Below are positions 1 through 8,718 of a DNA stretch of 64,000 bases, in pieces; position 1 is the stretch's first letter, and the number at the start of each line of letters is the position of its first letter. This DNA is from Microbacterium yannicii. GTDB taxonomy: Bacteria; Actinomycetota; Actinomycetes; Actinomycetales; Microbacteriaceae. The notes under the pieces were generated by a model. It was given only the letters and a program-made list of their open reading frames with translations. It ran no database searches and was not told the origin of the DNA. Position numbers and translations under genes: made by a program. The stretch lies in contig NZ_JAMXMB010000010.1 of NCBI RefSeq assembly GCF_024055635.1, positions 116,120 through 180,119 on the forward strand, in the 5' to 3' direction.

Positions 1-736
1 ACCGCTTGGTGACACCGCGGAGCACGAGTGCGTCGCCCGCGGGTGCCGCGAGCGGAGGCATCGCAGAGAGAACGGATGCCGCAGCCGCGGCCTCCTCGTC
101 GGCCGACGCGCTCTCGGGCGGTGCGGCGGGAGTGCTTCCCGCGGTCGAGGCGGGCAGGCCGTCCGGCTCGCTCGCAGGTGCGGGAGCGGCGGGCACCGGT
201 GGCACCGGCGGCGGCGCGACCTTCGGCGGCGCGGGCGGGGCGACGGTGGCGAGCGCGGGCGTCGAGGGGGTGGCGGGCGCGGGCGGCAGATCGGCGGGAG
301 CGGAGGCAGCGGGCTCAGCATCGTCGACGGCCTCAGGCGCGGGCTCGACCGCCGCCGCGGGCTCGGCCACGGGCGCGGACTCGACCACGGGCTCAGCATC
401 GACCTTGACGGCGGAATCGGCAAGAGGCGCATCGTCCCCCGGCGTCGGCGGGAGCGGCGGCCGGGGCGGCACGATGATGCTCGCGGCCGCACTCGCCGCG
501 ATCTCGAGGTCGCTCGGGAGCGGCGGAGGCGGACCGGGGTCGGGTTGCGGCGCATCCTTCCGGGCGCCGCGCGGGGCACGTGCCCCACCCTTGTCGGACC
601 GCGGTTTCCGCGGCGGGCGGCGGGGCTTGTCCGGAGCCGGGGGTACCGTGTTCGCGAGGCGCACGACGCGCGCACCGGAGTGACCGTCCGGCTCTTCCGG
701 ATCGATGTCATTCGGCACCGGGAGGGAGGCTGTCAC
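1..736 (-). CDS. ABC transporter ATP-binding protein (N-terminal part, cut by window edge)
   Basis: The first 245 codons are visible. Residues 1 to about 230 are a low-complexity extension rich in Pro, Ala, Glu and Asp. The sequence then turns into the opening of an ABC nucleotide-binding domain (ALVLRGVTKR); the Walker A and later motifs lie outside the window. The GTG start at 736 is the only usable one: an in-frame TGA lies a few codons upstream, and TACGTT sits 6 bases before the GTG, which fits a leaderless promoter. Because a nucleotidyltransferase and glycerophosphotransferase-like genes are nearby, it may be the TagH-type ATPase exporting a wall polymer, but this is inference. The long disordered N-terminus is unusual for an ABC ATPase. 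Confidence 0.7.
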   Translation of the reverse strand, partial: MTASLPVPNDIDPEEPDGHSGARVVRLANTVPPAPDKPRRPPRKPRSDKGGARAPRGARKDAPQPDPGPPPPLPSDLEIAASAAASIIVPPRPPLPPTPGDDAPLADSAVKVDAEPVVESAPVAEPAAAVEPAPEAVDDAEPAASAPADLPPAPATPSTPALATVAPPAPPKVAPPPVPPVPAAPAPASEPDGLPASTAGSTPAAPPESASADEEAAAAASVLSAMPPLAAPAGDALVLRGVTKR

Positions 737-742
737 TGAACC

Positions 743-748
743 AACGTA
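743..748 (-). promoter_or_regulatory. -10 element, leaderless promoter of the ABC ATPase gene
   Basis: TACGTT on the minus strand lies 6 bases before the GTG at 736. No clear -35 is seen. Confidence 0.5.
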
Positions 749-931
749 TCAAGCGGGCCTGATCCCGGGAGACTTCGTGTCGCCGCGTCGCAGCATTCGC
801 GTTATGTCACGAATCGGCAACGGGCGCCCATCATTCTGCGCCTTCCCAGGGGTCATCGATAGCATGGACCCGGCACGAAGGGGTGTCGCGCCGGTGAACC
901 GGCAGTGAATCACGCACTTCAGGAGAAGATT

Positions 932-1624
932 TTGACCCTTCAGACCGTCATCCTCGCAGCCGGAATGGGCTCGCGCCTCGGCCGCAGCCTCCCCAAGCCG
1001 CTCACCGAGCTGAGCGACGGCCGCAGCATCATGCAGCAGCAGCACGACAACATCCGTGCCGCCTTCGGCAGGGACGCCAAGATCACCACCGTTGTCGGGT
1101 ACCGCGCAGAGACGGTCGTCGAGGCGTTCCCGCACGTCGACTACGTCTACAACGACCGCTACGACCAGACCAACACGTCGAAGAGCCTGCTGCGCGCGCT
1201 CACCAAGACCGGCAAAGGCGGCGTGCTCTGGATGAACGGCGACGTCGTCTTCGACCCCCGCGTGCTCGGCCGCGCGATCGCGCTCATCGAGCGCGACCAG
1301 TCCTTCGTCACCGTCAACACCTCCAAGGTGAGCGACGAAGAGGTCAAGTACACGGTCACGCCGGAGGGCTTCATCAAGGCGCTCTCGAAGACGGTCAAGG
1401 GCGGCATCGGCGAAGCCGTGGGCATCAACTACATCTCGAGCGGCGACAAGAAGGCGTTCGTCCGCCACCTGACCCGCGTCGACGATCAGGACTACTTCGA
1501 GCGCGGCCTCGAGCTCGCGATCGCCGAAGACGGCGTGCTGCTCCAGCCGCTCGACATCTCGGACCTGTACGCCGTCGAGGTCGACTTCGCGGAAGACCTC
1601 GAGCGCGCGAACCTGTACGTCTGA
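932..1624 (+). CDS. LicC/MobA-like sugar- or choline-phosphate nucleotidyltransferase
   Basis: A protein of about 230 residues that opens with TVILAAGMGSRLG, the nucleotide-binding signature of NTP transferases. A Lys-Pro pair (LPKPLTEL) follows, then WMNGDVVFDP, where Asp would bind Mg2+ and nucleotide. Members activate a phosphorylated small molecule with CTP, UTP or GTP; the compact size and sequence resemble phosphocholine cytidylyltransferases (LicC-like). The start is taken as TTG 932 because AGGAGA at 921-926 is well spaced; an in-frame ATG at 905 lacks a ribosome site. It diverges from the ABC ATPase and lies upstream of CDP-glycerol-type transferases, so a role in making a nucleotide-activated wall-polymer precursor is plausible. 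The substrate cannot be read from the sequence. Confidence 0.75.
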   Translation: MTLQTVILAAGMGSRLGRSLPKPLTELSDGRSIMQQQHDNIRAAFGRDAKITTVVGYRAETVVEAFPHVDYVYNDRYDQTNTSKSLLRALTKTGKGGVLWMNGDVVFDPRVLGRAIALIERDQSFVTVNTSKVSDEEVKYTVTPEGFIKALSKTVKGGIGEAVGINYISSGDKKAFVRHLTRVDDQDYFERGLELAIAEDGVLLQPLDISDLYAVEVDFAEDLERANLYV

Positions 1625-1674
1625 CCGGCGCGCGCTGGTCTGTCAAGCCCGGCCGAGGCGCGTGCCCGGGCGCA

Positions 1675-1680
1675 TAGACT
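1675..1680 (+). promoter_or_regulatory. -10 element, leaderless promoter
   Basis: TAGACT lies 7 bases before the ATG at 1688. Confidence 0.55.
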
Positions 1681-1687
1681 CGGCGCG

Positions 1688-2644
1688 ATGACCGAGAAGG
1701 TTCACCGCATCCACTCGCTGCCCGGCGACTCGGCGTGGCAGGGAGGCCTGCCACCGACGGGCTCGGACGAGCACCCGTTCACGATCCGTGCGCTCGACCG
1801 CGTGCTCTCGATTCAGCGGCCGGTCGTGCTCGCGCACCTGCGGAGCATCCGCCTGCGTCATCCGGACGCCTCCCCGTCCGATATCGTCCGCATCCTCGAG
1901 CGCCGCTATCTCGCTGCGGTCACGACGGGCGGCGCGGCGGTGGGCGCCACGGCCGTGGTGCCCGGCATCGGCACGGGAGTGACGCTCGCCCTCAGCGGCG
2001 TCGAGACGGTGGCCTTCCTCGAAGCGACGACCTTGTTCGCGCAGTCCGTCACCGAGGTGCACGGGATCCCGGTGTCGGATCCCGACCGCGCACGGGCCCT
2101 CGTGCTGACCCTGATGCTCGGCAAGGAGGGCGTCGACCTCGTCGCTCAACTCGCCGGCCAGGCGGCCGGACGCGGCCCGAGCCGTTCCGGCTACTGGGGC
2201 GAACTCATCACCAAGTCGCTGCCGCGTGCCGCAGTCGGCCCCCTCGTGGACCGCCTCAAGAGCACCTTCATCCGGCAGTTCGCCGCCCGCGGCGGTGCGT
2301 CGTGGATCGGCAAGGCGCTGCCGTTCGGGGTGGGCGCGGTGATCGGCGGCGCCGGCAACAACATCCTCGGACGCCGCGTGCTCGTCGGCTCCCGGCGCGC
2401 ATTTGGCATCCCGCCGGACACGCTGCCGGCGGACCTCGAGCCGCGGCCCGGCGCGGATCGCGTCGAGAGACTCGCCGGGCGCGGCATCCGTCGTGCCGGT
2501 GAAGCGGTGGTCGGCGGTGTGACACGCACGACGGCGGCTGTTGGCGGCGTCGTGCGCCGCAGGCGGCGTGAGATCGAGGCGCCCCCGGCCAGCGACGACA
2601 TCCTGGGGGCTCCCGACGACGCGTCCCCCGCCGGTCTCGGCTGA
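1688..2644 (+). CDS. conserved hypothetical protein with glycine-rich hydrophobic segments
   Basis: A protein of 318 residues. Residues about 75-115 are a Gly/Ala/Val-rich hydrophobic stretch (GGAAVGATAVVPGIGTG), and a second one lies near 215-235 (GVGAVIGGAGNNILG). These could be membrane-inserting hairpins, loosely like EcsC-type proteins. The C-terminal 80 residues are basic and then acidic and look disordered. The ATG at 1688 sits 7 bases after a TAGACT hexamer, so it is probably leaderless and transcribed alone. I do not recognise a specific function. Confidence 0.65.
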   Translation: MTEKVHRIHSLPGDSAWQGGLPPTGSDEHPFTIRALDRVLSIQRPVVLAHLRSIRLRHPDASPSDIVRILERRYLAAVTTGGAAVGATAVVPGIGTGVTLALSGVETVAFLEATTLFAQSVTEVHGIPVSDPDRARALVLTLMLGKEGVDLVAQLAGQAAGRGPSRSGYWGELITKSLPRAAVGPLVDRLKSTFIRQFAARGGASWIGKALPFGVGAVIGGAGNNILGRRVLVGSRRAFGIPPDTLPADLEPRPGADRVERLAGRGIRRAGEAVVGGVTRTTAAVGGVVRRRRREIEAPPASDDILGAPDDASPAGLG

Positions 2645-2744
2645 GGCTCCTCCCCCGTCCCTGTCGGAACGGCGACTTCCGGGGTTCTCCACAACGGGTC
2701 TCTCGACCCGGGGAAACCGCTGCCTGCCCGTCGGGACCGGCTCC

Positions 2745-2750
2745 TACCTT
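2745..2750 (+). promoter_or_regulatory. -10 element, leaderless promoter
   Basis: TACCTT lies 7 bases before the ATG at 2758. Confidence 0.5.
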
Positions 2751-2757
2751 GGCGGTC

Positions 2758-3060
2758 ATGCTGCGCGCCCTCGATTCCGAAGAGCCCCCGCCGCCACACG
2801 CCTACCGGGTTCCGTGGCGCGTCGAAGAGATCTACGGCCGGCATCCGCTCATCACGAATGACAGCCGGTTCGCGCTCGATGTCGTCCGCGTCTTCGTCGA
2901 CGCGGGCGCCTCATCGACGACGGAGCACTGGGGACTCATGCCTCCGGGCGACACGGCGGAGCTGTGCCTCTGCGAGGCCGACCCCGGCTCGGCCATCGTG
3001 ACGATCGCCTGGCTCCGGCCCGAGGACGGCGAGCAGTACCTCTGGAGATTCGCGATGTGA
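2758..3060 (+). CDS. small hypothetical protein, 100 aa
   Basis: A soluble protein of 100 residues with no signal peptide or membrane segment. It is rich in acidic and aromatic residues and ends in a Tyr-Leu-Trp-Arg-Phe stretch. Its two Cys form a Cys-Leu-Cys (LCLCEAD). The ATG at 2758 is preceded at 7 bases by TACCTT, supporting a leaderless start. I do not recognise the family. It could be a small globular domain of about 90 residues. Confidence 0.55.
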   Translation: MLRALDSEEPPPPHAYRVPWRVEEIYGRHPLITNDSRFALDVVRVFVDAGASSTTEHWGLMPPGDTAELCLCEADPGSAIVTIAWLRPEDGEQYLWRFAM

Positions 3061-3094
3061 GCCGCCCGCAGTGGCGCGGGGCGAGAATGGGGGT

Positions 3095-3337
3095 ATGGGT
3101 CTGTTCAGCCAGCTTCCGGAGGAACCGAACGAGTGGGCGGGTCTGCCGTCCGAGCCTGCACGCCCCGAGTCGGATGCCGAGCGGCTCGGCGATGCCCCAC
3201 CGGTGGATGTCGGCGGGCTGGGAGTCGGGACGCTCGGACTGACGGCGTCCGCGGGCGGCGTTGTCGAGGGCATCGTCATCCCCGTCGCTCCTGTCGTGGA
3301 GGTCCCGTCCCCCGCGGAGCCGGAGTCGACCGACTGA
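3095..3337 (+). CDS. small acidic hypothetical protein, 80 aa
   Basis: A protein of 80 residues, Pro/Glu/Val-rich with no Cys, probably largely disordered apart from a hydrophobic central stretch. The ATG at 3095 is chosen because GAGAAT ends 6 bases upstream, resembling the leaderless promoters of its neighbours. It lies between another small unknown gene and the maltokinase. There is no recognisable domain and coding status is only moderately certain. Confidence 0.4.
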   Translation: MGLFSQLPEEPNEWAGLPSEPARPESDAERLGDAPPVDVGGLGVGTLGLTASAGGVVEGIVIPVAPVVEVPSPAEPESTD

Positions 3338-3398
3338 CACGGACGCCTGGCTGCTGCAAGCGCTTTCACCCGCCTCGACACGCCCACCGCCGCGGGCA

Positions 3399-3404
3399 TA
3401 CGCT
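3399..3404 (+). promoter_or_regulatory. -10 element, leaderless maltokinase promoter
   Basis: TACGCT lies 7 bases before the ATG at 3412. Confidence 0.55.
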
Positions 3405-3411
3405 CACAGGT

Positions 3412-4803
3412 ATGGACAGCACCCTGGCGTGCCTCGCGGCGTGGATGCCGCGGCAGCGGTGGTACGCCGCGAAGGGCCGCGCGCCCAGCCTGCGTCTGGT
3501 GGCCTGGTGGGACCTCACGATCGATCCCGACGGACCTGCGGAGGCGGACAGCAGCGTGCGCATCCGCACGTTCCTGGTCGCCGATGAGGGCGCTCTGCCG
3601 GCGGTGCTGTACCAGATCCCCGTGGTCGAGCGGGCGACGGAGACGGTCACCGCGGACCCCGTCCACACGATCGGCAGCCCCGTGCCGGGCACCACGTTCA
3701 TCGACGGTCCCTACGACCCCGCGTACGCAGCCGCGCTGCTGCGGCTCGTCGCGCGCGGCGGCACGGCGCGCGGACCGCAGACGACGGCCGTCGGCCGGGC
3801 CGTGGCATCCGCCGGTGGGCCTCTCGAGGCTACATCCCGCGTCATCAGCGGCGAGCAGTCCAATACCTCCCTCATCTTCGAGGGCGCCGGCACGCCGGTG
3901 ATCTGCAAGGTCTACCGGCAGCTGCATCCGGGGCTCAACCCCGACATCGAGCTGCAGGAGGCGCTGTCGAGAGCCGGCTCGACACATGTGCCCCGCCCGA
4001 TCGGGTGGATCGAAGGAACCTGGCCCGATCTCGCCACTGCGCACGGCAGCGTCCGCGGGTCGCTCGCCTTCGCACAGGAGTACCTCCCGGATGTCGACGA
4101 CGCGTGGCGCGTGGCCCTCCTGGCCGCCGCGCGCGGCGAGGACTTCCGCGACGCGGCGGCCGCCCTCGGCGCGGTGACGGCCCGCGTGCACGTCGCGCTG
4201 TCGCAGTGCTTCCCCACCCGTACGGCGACGGCCGCAGACCGTGACGCCGCCGCAGCGACGTGGGAGCGGAGATTCGCGATCGCCGTGGCGGAAGTGCCGG
4301 AGATCGCCGCCCAGCGGGATGCGGTATCCGCCGTGTACCGCCGCGCTGTGGAAGTGCCGTGGCCTCCGCTGCAGCGGATCCACGGCGACTACCACCTCGG
4401 GCAGGTGCTCCACTCCCCGGACCGCGGCTGGATCGTGGTCGACTTCGAAGGCGAACCGCTCCGCCCGATGGCCGAACGGACCCAGCCGGACTTCGCGCTC
4501 CGCGACGTCGCGGGAATGCTCCGCTCCTTCGACTACGTGGCAGGATCACTGCGCCTGGACCATCCGGACCGCTCCGCCGACGCCGTCCGGGTCTGGGCCC
4601 TCGACGCCCGCGCGGCGTTCATCGAGGGATACGCACAGGCCTCCGGCATCAGCCTGGACCCCCGGCATCCACTGCTGGCGGCACTGGAACTCGACAAGGC
4701 CGTCTACGAGGCCATCTACGAGGCACGCAACCGCCCCACCTGGGTCACCATCCCCCTGCGAGCGATCTCGCGTCTCGTCGAGCGCCCGGCGCCCGTCGCC
4801 TGA
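3412..4803 (+). CDS. mak: maltokinase-like protein
   Basis: A protein of 463 residues that matches maltokinase, which phosphorylates maltose to maltose 1-phosphate for the GlgE alpha-glucan pathway (EC 2.7.1.175). The N-terminal cap opens with WMPRQRWYAAKGR, typical of actinobacterial maltokinases and TreS-Pep2 fusions. The kinase core has RIHGDYHLGQVL (catalytic Asp, Mg-binding Asn replaced by Gln as is usual in this family) and IVVDFEGEPLRP, the DFG-like metal site. Nearby genes are not treS, glgE or glgB, so it appears to stand alone. It converges with the glycerophosphotransferase-like gene, with 32 bases between the stops. The leaderless start fits TACGCT upstream. Confidence 0.88.
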   Translation: MDSTLACLAAWMPRQRWYAAKGRAPSLRLVAWWDLTIDPDGPAEADSSVRIRTFLVADEGALPAVLYQIPVVERATETVTADPVHTIGSPVPGTTFIDGPYDPAYAAALLRLVARGGTARGPQTTAVGRAVASAGGPLEATSRVISGEQSNTSLIFEGAGTPVICKVYRQLHPGLNPDIELQEALSRAGSTHVPRPIGWIEGTWPDLATAHGSVRGSLAFAQEYLPDVDDAWRVALLAAARGEDFRDAAAALGAVTARVHVALSQCFPTRTATAADRDAAAATWERRFAIAVAEVPEIAAQRDAVSAVYRRAVEVPWPPLQRIHGDYHLGQVLHSPDRGWIVVDFEGEPLRPMAERTQPDFALRDVAGMLRSFDYVAGSLRLDHPDRSADAVRVWALDARAAFIEGYAQASGISLDPRHPLLAALELDKAVYEAIYEARNRPTWVTIPLRAISRLVERPAPVA

Positions 4804-4835
4804 CCCGCACGTCGCTCGCTGCCGCGATCCCGCGC

Positions 4836-6113
4836 TCAGCCCTCGTCGTCGAGTTCTGCCTCGTCGTCGGACTCGTCATCGTCGTCGTCGACCGAACGGG
4901 CGTACCAGGACTCCCAGTCGTCCATGAGACCCTGCAGCGCCGCATGGAATCGCGCCGTCGCGGCGCCGGGCGTGGTGTCGCCGAAGTACCGGGTCACCCA
5001 CTGCTCGAGGCGCGCGACCGCGTCGGGGTCGCCGAGCACCCGCTCGGTCTGGGCGACGACGTCGGGGGCGGCGGCCGCATCCAGCCATTCGCACGCCGAC
5101 AGGTAGCCGTGCATGTCGATCGCCGCGGCCGGATCCGCGGGCCGGGTGATCAGAAGCGGCTTGTCGGCCGCGAGCCGGTCGTAGACCATCGCCGAGATGT
5201 CGACGATCGCCACGTCGGCGGCGGACAGCTGCCACCCGAGTTCGGGTCCGTCGTCGAAGAAGTGATGAGCGCCGGGATCCGCGGCGTTCGCTGCGGCGAG
5301 CGCCGCGACGATCCGCTTGTTCGCGGCACCGTACTCGTGGTCGACGACGCCCGAGCGCGGGTGGGGGCGGTAGATGACCCGGTGGCGTCCGGTCGCGAGG
5401 AGGGCGGCGACCAGGGCCTCACCGTGCGTCGCGATGGAGCCGTAGTGCGCCGAGGGGCGATCGCCCTCCCACGTGGGTGCGTAGAGCACGACAGTGCGCT
5501 CATCAGGCGTGTACGGCAGGGTGCCCGAGTAGTGGTCGGCCTGCGGGCGGCCGATCTGGATCGTGCGCCGGTCGATGTCGTAGTCCCACAGCACGCGCGA
5601 CAGCCGCTCGCGGGCCGCGTCGCCCGCGATCATCGCGTAGTCGTAGGCCTTGTACTGGTTGGTGGTCATGTACATCTTGTCGGACTCGCCGTGGTTGATG
5701 AACACGTGCCAGCGGCGCCCGTAACGGAACATCTGAAAGTTGCGCGTGTTCTGGTTCACGTACAGGACGACGCGGATGTCCTGGGTGGCGATGAAGCGCT
5801 CGAGGTCGCGCACCGTCGGCACGAAGGCGATGGGCAGCGCAGCGTCGACGAGCAGCGACTCGGCGCCGGTCGCGGCGCGACTGAGCACCACCACGGGCCA
5901 GGTCTTCGCCAGTGCAGCGAGCGGCTTGTACCACTGCCTCATCTGGTACATGTTGACCGCGCCGTCGGCGAAGTACACGGCGACCCGGTAGTGGAACGGC
6001 GGATGCTGCGGCCTGGCCGCGAGCGTACGCCGGACGTCGATGACGGCGGAGCGATTGCGCACGGCCTTGCGGACGAGCGCGACCGCCTTCTTTCCATCCG
6101 AGACGAGACCCAC
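4836..6113 (-). CDS. CDP-glycerol:glycerophosphotransferase family protein with acidic tail
   Basis: A protein of 425 residues, related to enzymes that polymerise glycerol phosphate or similar units from CDP precursors onto wall teichoic-acid-type chains. Visible family motifs are FINHGESDKMYM (catalytic His), VVLYAPTWEGDR, YRPHPRS and VAIVDISAMVYDRLAADKP. The last 20 residues are nearly all Asp and Glu, an unusual acidic tail. The GTG start at 6113 has TAGGCT 6 bases upstream. It diverges from the family 2 glycosyltransferase, with only 42 bases between the two starts. The polymer is not identifiable; a peripheral membrane location on the cytoplasmic face is expected from the family. Confidence 0.83.
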   Translation of the reverse strand: MGLVSDGKKAVALVRKAVRNRSAVIDVRRTLAARPQHPPFHYRVAVYFADGAVNMYQMRQWYKPLAALAKTWPVVVLSRAATGAESLLVDAALPIAFVPTVRDLERFIATQDIRVVLYVNQNTRNFQMFRYGRRWHVFINHGESDKMYMTTNQYKAYDYAMIAGDAARERLSRVLWDYDIDRRTIQIGRPQADHYSGTLPYTPDERTVVLYAPTWEGDRPSAHYGSIATHGEALVAALLATGRHRVIYRPHPRSGVVDHEYGAANKRIVAALAAANAADPGAHHFFDDGPELGWQLSAADVAIVDISAMVYDRLAADKPLLITRPADPAAAIDMHGYLSACEWLDAAAAPDVVAQTERVLGDPDAVARLEQWVTRYFGDTTPGAATARFHAALQGLMDDWESWYARSVDDDDDESDDEAELDDEG

Positions 6114-6119
6114 CTGTCC

Positions 6120-6125
6120 AGCCTA
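6120..6125 (-). promoter_or_regulatory. -10 element, leaderless promoter
   Basis: TAGGCT on the minus strand ends 6 bases before the GTG at 6113. Confidence 0.55.
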
Positions 6126-6155
6126 CCCAGCGGCACCCGTGACATGATCGGACGC

Positions 6156-7250
6156 GTGCATGTCGAGCAACACGGGCGCAGGGACGCTCCGGTCCCTTCG
6201 CCCGCTGCCGGCGTGAGCTTCGTGATGCCGGTGCTCAACGAGCGCGGCTACCTGCGCCGTGCGGTCGAGACCGTGCTGGCGCAGGACGTTCCCGGTCCCA
6301 CCGAGCTGATCCTGGCGCTCGGCCCGTCCACCGACGGCACGAGCGAGCTCGCCCGCGAACTCGCCCGGGAGGACGAGCGCATCGTCCTGATCGACAACCC
6401 GGCCGCCGACATCCCGATCGGCCTCAATCTCGCCATCGGCGCGGGCCGATACCCGACCGTGGTGCGTGTCGACGCGCATTCGGAGCTCGACCCCAGCTAC
6501 GCACGCAGCGCCCTCGCCACCCTCGAGCGCGTACGTGCGGCGAACGTCGGGGGCGTGATGCGCGCGGACGGACGCACGCCCTTCCAGCGGGCTGTCGCTC
6601 GCGCCTACAACTCCCCCATCGGCCTCGGCGGCGGCGCCTATCACGGCGGCACGCAGGAGGGCGAGGCGGAGTCGGCCTATCTCGGCGTCATGCGCCGCGC
6701 CGTGCTCGACGAGGTGGGGCTGTTCGACGAGACCATCCGCCGCGGCGAGGACTGGGAGCTGAATCTCCGCATCCGTCGCGCCGGATACCGCGTCTGGTTC
6801 GATCCGACGTTGGCGGTCACGTACTGGCCCCGGGAGAGCTGGACACGTCTGGTGCGCCAGTTCTCGGCCACCGGACGCTGGCGCGGCGAGCTGGTGCGCC
6901 GGTTCGGGCGTGGCAACTCCCTGCGCTTCTTCGCCCCGCCCGCACTCGTCCTCACGATCCTGCTGGGGCTCGTGATCGCCGTGCTGCAGCTGACAGGCGT
7001 GCTGCAGGGATGGTGGTCGCTCGTGGCATCCGTCGTGTATCTCCCGGTGCTCGCCTACGCGGTCCTCATCGTCGGCGTCGCCGCCGGTCCGGGGGGCGGC
7101 CGTGGCTGGCGCGACAAGCTGTGGACCGCGGCAGTGCTGCCCTCGATGCACCTCGCCTGGGGCTCGGGATTCCTGCTGGGCGTGATGGGCGGCGCCCACG
7201 ACACTGTCGACACGTCACGGCTGGGCAGCCGCAACACGCCGCTGCCGTGA
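6156..7250 (+). CDS. family 2 glycosyltransferase, ExoA/succinoglycan type
   Basis: A protein of about 364 residues with an N-terminal GT-A domain. VSFVMPVLNERGYL opens the nucleotide-sugar site, VVRVDAHSELD supplies the metal-binding acidic cluster, and RRGEDWELNLRIRRAGY carries the Glu-Asp acceptor motif. Two or three C-terminal membrane segments (residues about 250-335) anchor it. It probably adds a sugar to a lipid-linked wall or capsule polymer. The reading frame extends far upstream by chance. I chose GTG 6156 because CATGAT ends 7 bases before it; ATG 6144 is the alternative. It converges with the next gene, with 16 bases between stops. Confidence 0.82.
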   Translation: MHVEQHGRRDAPVPSPAAGVSFVMPVLNERGYLRRAVETVLAQDVPGPTELILALGPSTDGTSELARELAREDERIVLIDNPAADIPIGLNLAIGAGRYPTVVRVDAHSELDPSYARSALATLERVRAANVGGVMRADGRTPFQRAVARAYNSPIGLGGGAYHGGTQEGEAESAYLGVMRRAVLDEVGLFDETIRRGEDWELNLRIRRAGYRVWFDPTLAVTYWPRESWTRLVRQFSATGRWRGELVRRFGRGNSLRFFAPPALVLTILLGLVIAVLQLTGVLQGWWSLVASVVYLPVLAYAVLIVGVAAGPGGGRGWRDKLWTAAVLPSMHLAWGSGFLLGVMGGAHDTVDTSRLGSRNTPLP

Positions 7251-7266
7251 CGTCGGCCCGCGTCTG

Positions 7267-8718
7267 TCAGACCTCGATGAACCCCTGGTCCAGGATCCGC
7301 GTGACGACCCGCTCCGCGGCATGCCCGTCGTCCCGGGCATTGAACTTCTCGCGCCACCGCGCGTACCGGTCGGCGTAGGCGTCCGCGTCGTCGGCGGCGA
7401 GAGCGGCGACCAGTTCGTCCTGCGTGCGCACCATCGGTCCCGGCGCATGGGCGGCGAGGTCGAAGTAGAACCCCCGCAGCTCCCCGCGGTAGTGCTCCAT
7501 GTCGGGCACCAGGAAGTACATCGGCTTGCCGGTCACCGAGAAGTCGAACATCACCGACGAGTAGTCGGTGACGAGGGCGTCTGCGACGAGCAGCAGCAGC
7601 GAGGTGTCGGGGAAGCCCGTCACATCGATGACGCGGGGGCCCTGCGCGTCGCGCCCCGGCAGCAGGGTGCGCGAATGACCGCGGACGAGCACGACGGCAT
7701 CCGTTGCCGCGGCGAGCGCCACCGGGTCCACGAAGTCCACGATCTGGTCGCGGTCGTCGCGCCAGGTGGGCGCGTACAGCACGACCCGTTCCTCGGGACG
7801 GATGCCCAGCGCTGCTCGGGTGGAGGCGCCGTCACCGTGGGTGAGCACGTCGTTGCGCGGATAGCCCTCGACCCAGACCGGCCGCGTGAGGAAGGCGTAG
7901 GCCTTGCCGAGGATGCGGGCGGCATACGGATTCTGGGCGAGCAGGACGTTCCAGCGCCGCGATTCGCGGACCACGGCGGCCATCCGCCGCGGGTCGAATC
8001 CGGGTCGATGCAGCGCGAGCCGTTTGAGCGGGGTGCCGTGCCACGTCTGCAGCACCACCTGTCCCTTGCGACGCGCGAATCGACGGCGGAGCCAGTCGTT
8101 GACCACAAGCAGCCGGGCCGCGCCGCGGGCGCGCCACCACTCGGGGCTCCCCTCCACAACGGGGATGGCACCCTCCGGCACCGCGACCGAGAGGTCGACG
8201 ACGCTCCAGTACCGCGTCACGTGCGGCGCGCGACGGGCGAGCTCGCGATCGATCGCGAGAGGATTGCAGCTGGCGTTGCGCCCGTAGAAGCTCTCGAAGA
8301 ACACCGCGTTCTCGAACCCGGACGCCGGGCGCGTGGCGTACCGCCGTTCGAGGGCATCCTGCCCTTCGCCGGAGTCGTACGCGGGGTCGATGGGCGGACC
8401 GATGCGCAGCGTCCAGCCCTCCAGCGTCGCGCGCAGAGTCCCGAGCTGCGTGACGGGGAGCGCCTCGGGCGGACGGATGCCGCGTCCTTCGGCGTCCGCG
8501 ACCCGCACCTCGTACGACCCCGACGGCAGTGGCAGCTCAGCACCGCCCCATCGCGCGGCGCGTAACGGCAGCGTCGCCTTCCACGTCCTGCCACGCCCCG
8601 TCACCCGGGCGACGACGCGCGCGCGGGCGCCGACGATCTCGACGGACGACGGGCGCTCGCCTTCGCCCCCGAGCACGAGCGCAGGCACGCCGTCGGTCGT
8701 GAAGCTCGCCTCTGTCAT
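7267..8718 (-). CDS. CDP-glycerol:glycerophosphotransferase family protein with N-terminal extension
   Basis: A protein of 483 residues. The first 120 form a beta-rich extra domain without recognised motifs. The C-terminal 360 residues are a glycerophosphotransferase (TagF-like) domain with LQTWHGTPLKRLAL, VVLYAPTWRDDRD, VLVRGHS and DALVTDYSSVMFDFS. Enzymes of this family transfer glycerol phosphate or another polyol phosphate from a CDP donor. The ATG at 8718 overlaps the stop of the upstream gene by 4 bases (ATGA), and a purine-rich ribosome site (GGGAAGGA) precedes it, so the two genes form one translationally coupled unit. Confidence 0.87.
   Translation of the reverse strand: MTEASFTTDGVPALVLGGEGERPSSVEIVGARARVVARVTGRGRTWKATLPLRAARWGGAELPLPSGSYEVRVADAEGRGIRPPEALPVTQLGTLRATLEGWTLRIGPPIDPAYDSGEGQDALERRYATRPASGFENAVFFESFYGRNASCNPLAIDRELARRAPHVTRYWSVVDLSVAVPEGAIPVVEGSPEWWRARGAARLLVVNDWLRRRFARRKGQVVLQTWHGTPLKRLALHRPGFDPRRMAAVVRESRRWNVLLAQNPYAARILGKAYAFLTRPVWVEGYPRNDVLTHGDGASTRAALGIRPEERVVLYAPTWRDDRDQIVDFVDPVALAAATDAVVLVRGHSRTLLPGRDAQGPRVIDVTGFPDTSLLLLVADALVTDYSSVMFDFSVTGKPMYFLVPDMEHYRGELRGFYFDLAAHAPGPMVRTQDELVAALAADDADAYADRYARWREKFNARDDGHAAERVVTRILDQGFIEV

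Noticed and set aside
6..683. 225-aa plus-strand ORF rich in Gly, Ala and Ser
   Set aside because: It is the antisense shadow of the Pro/Ala-rich N-terminus of the ABC ATPase; no start signal and no domain.
784..908. short ORF ahead of the nucleotidyltransferase gene
   Set aside because: No ribosome site, rare-codon content, and it ends 23 bases before the TTG start without coupling.
4260..6155. very long open frame leading into the glycosyltransferase (996 aa in total)
   Set aside because: It is antisense to the 4836-6113 gene and to part of the maltokinase frame; the protein upstream of residue ~630 is Arg/Gly-rich shadow sequence. Only the final 364 residues have a domain.
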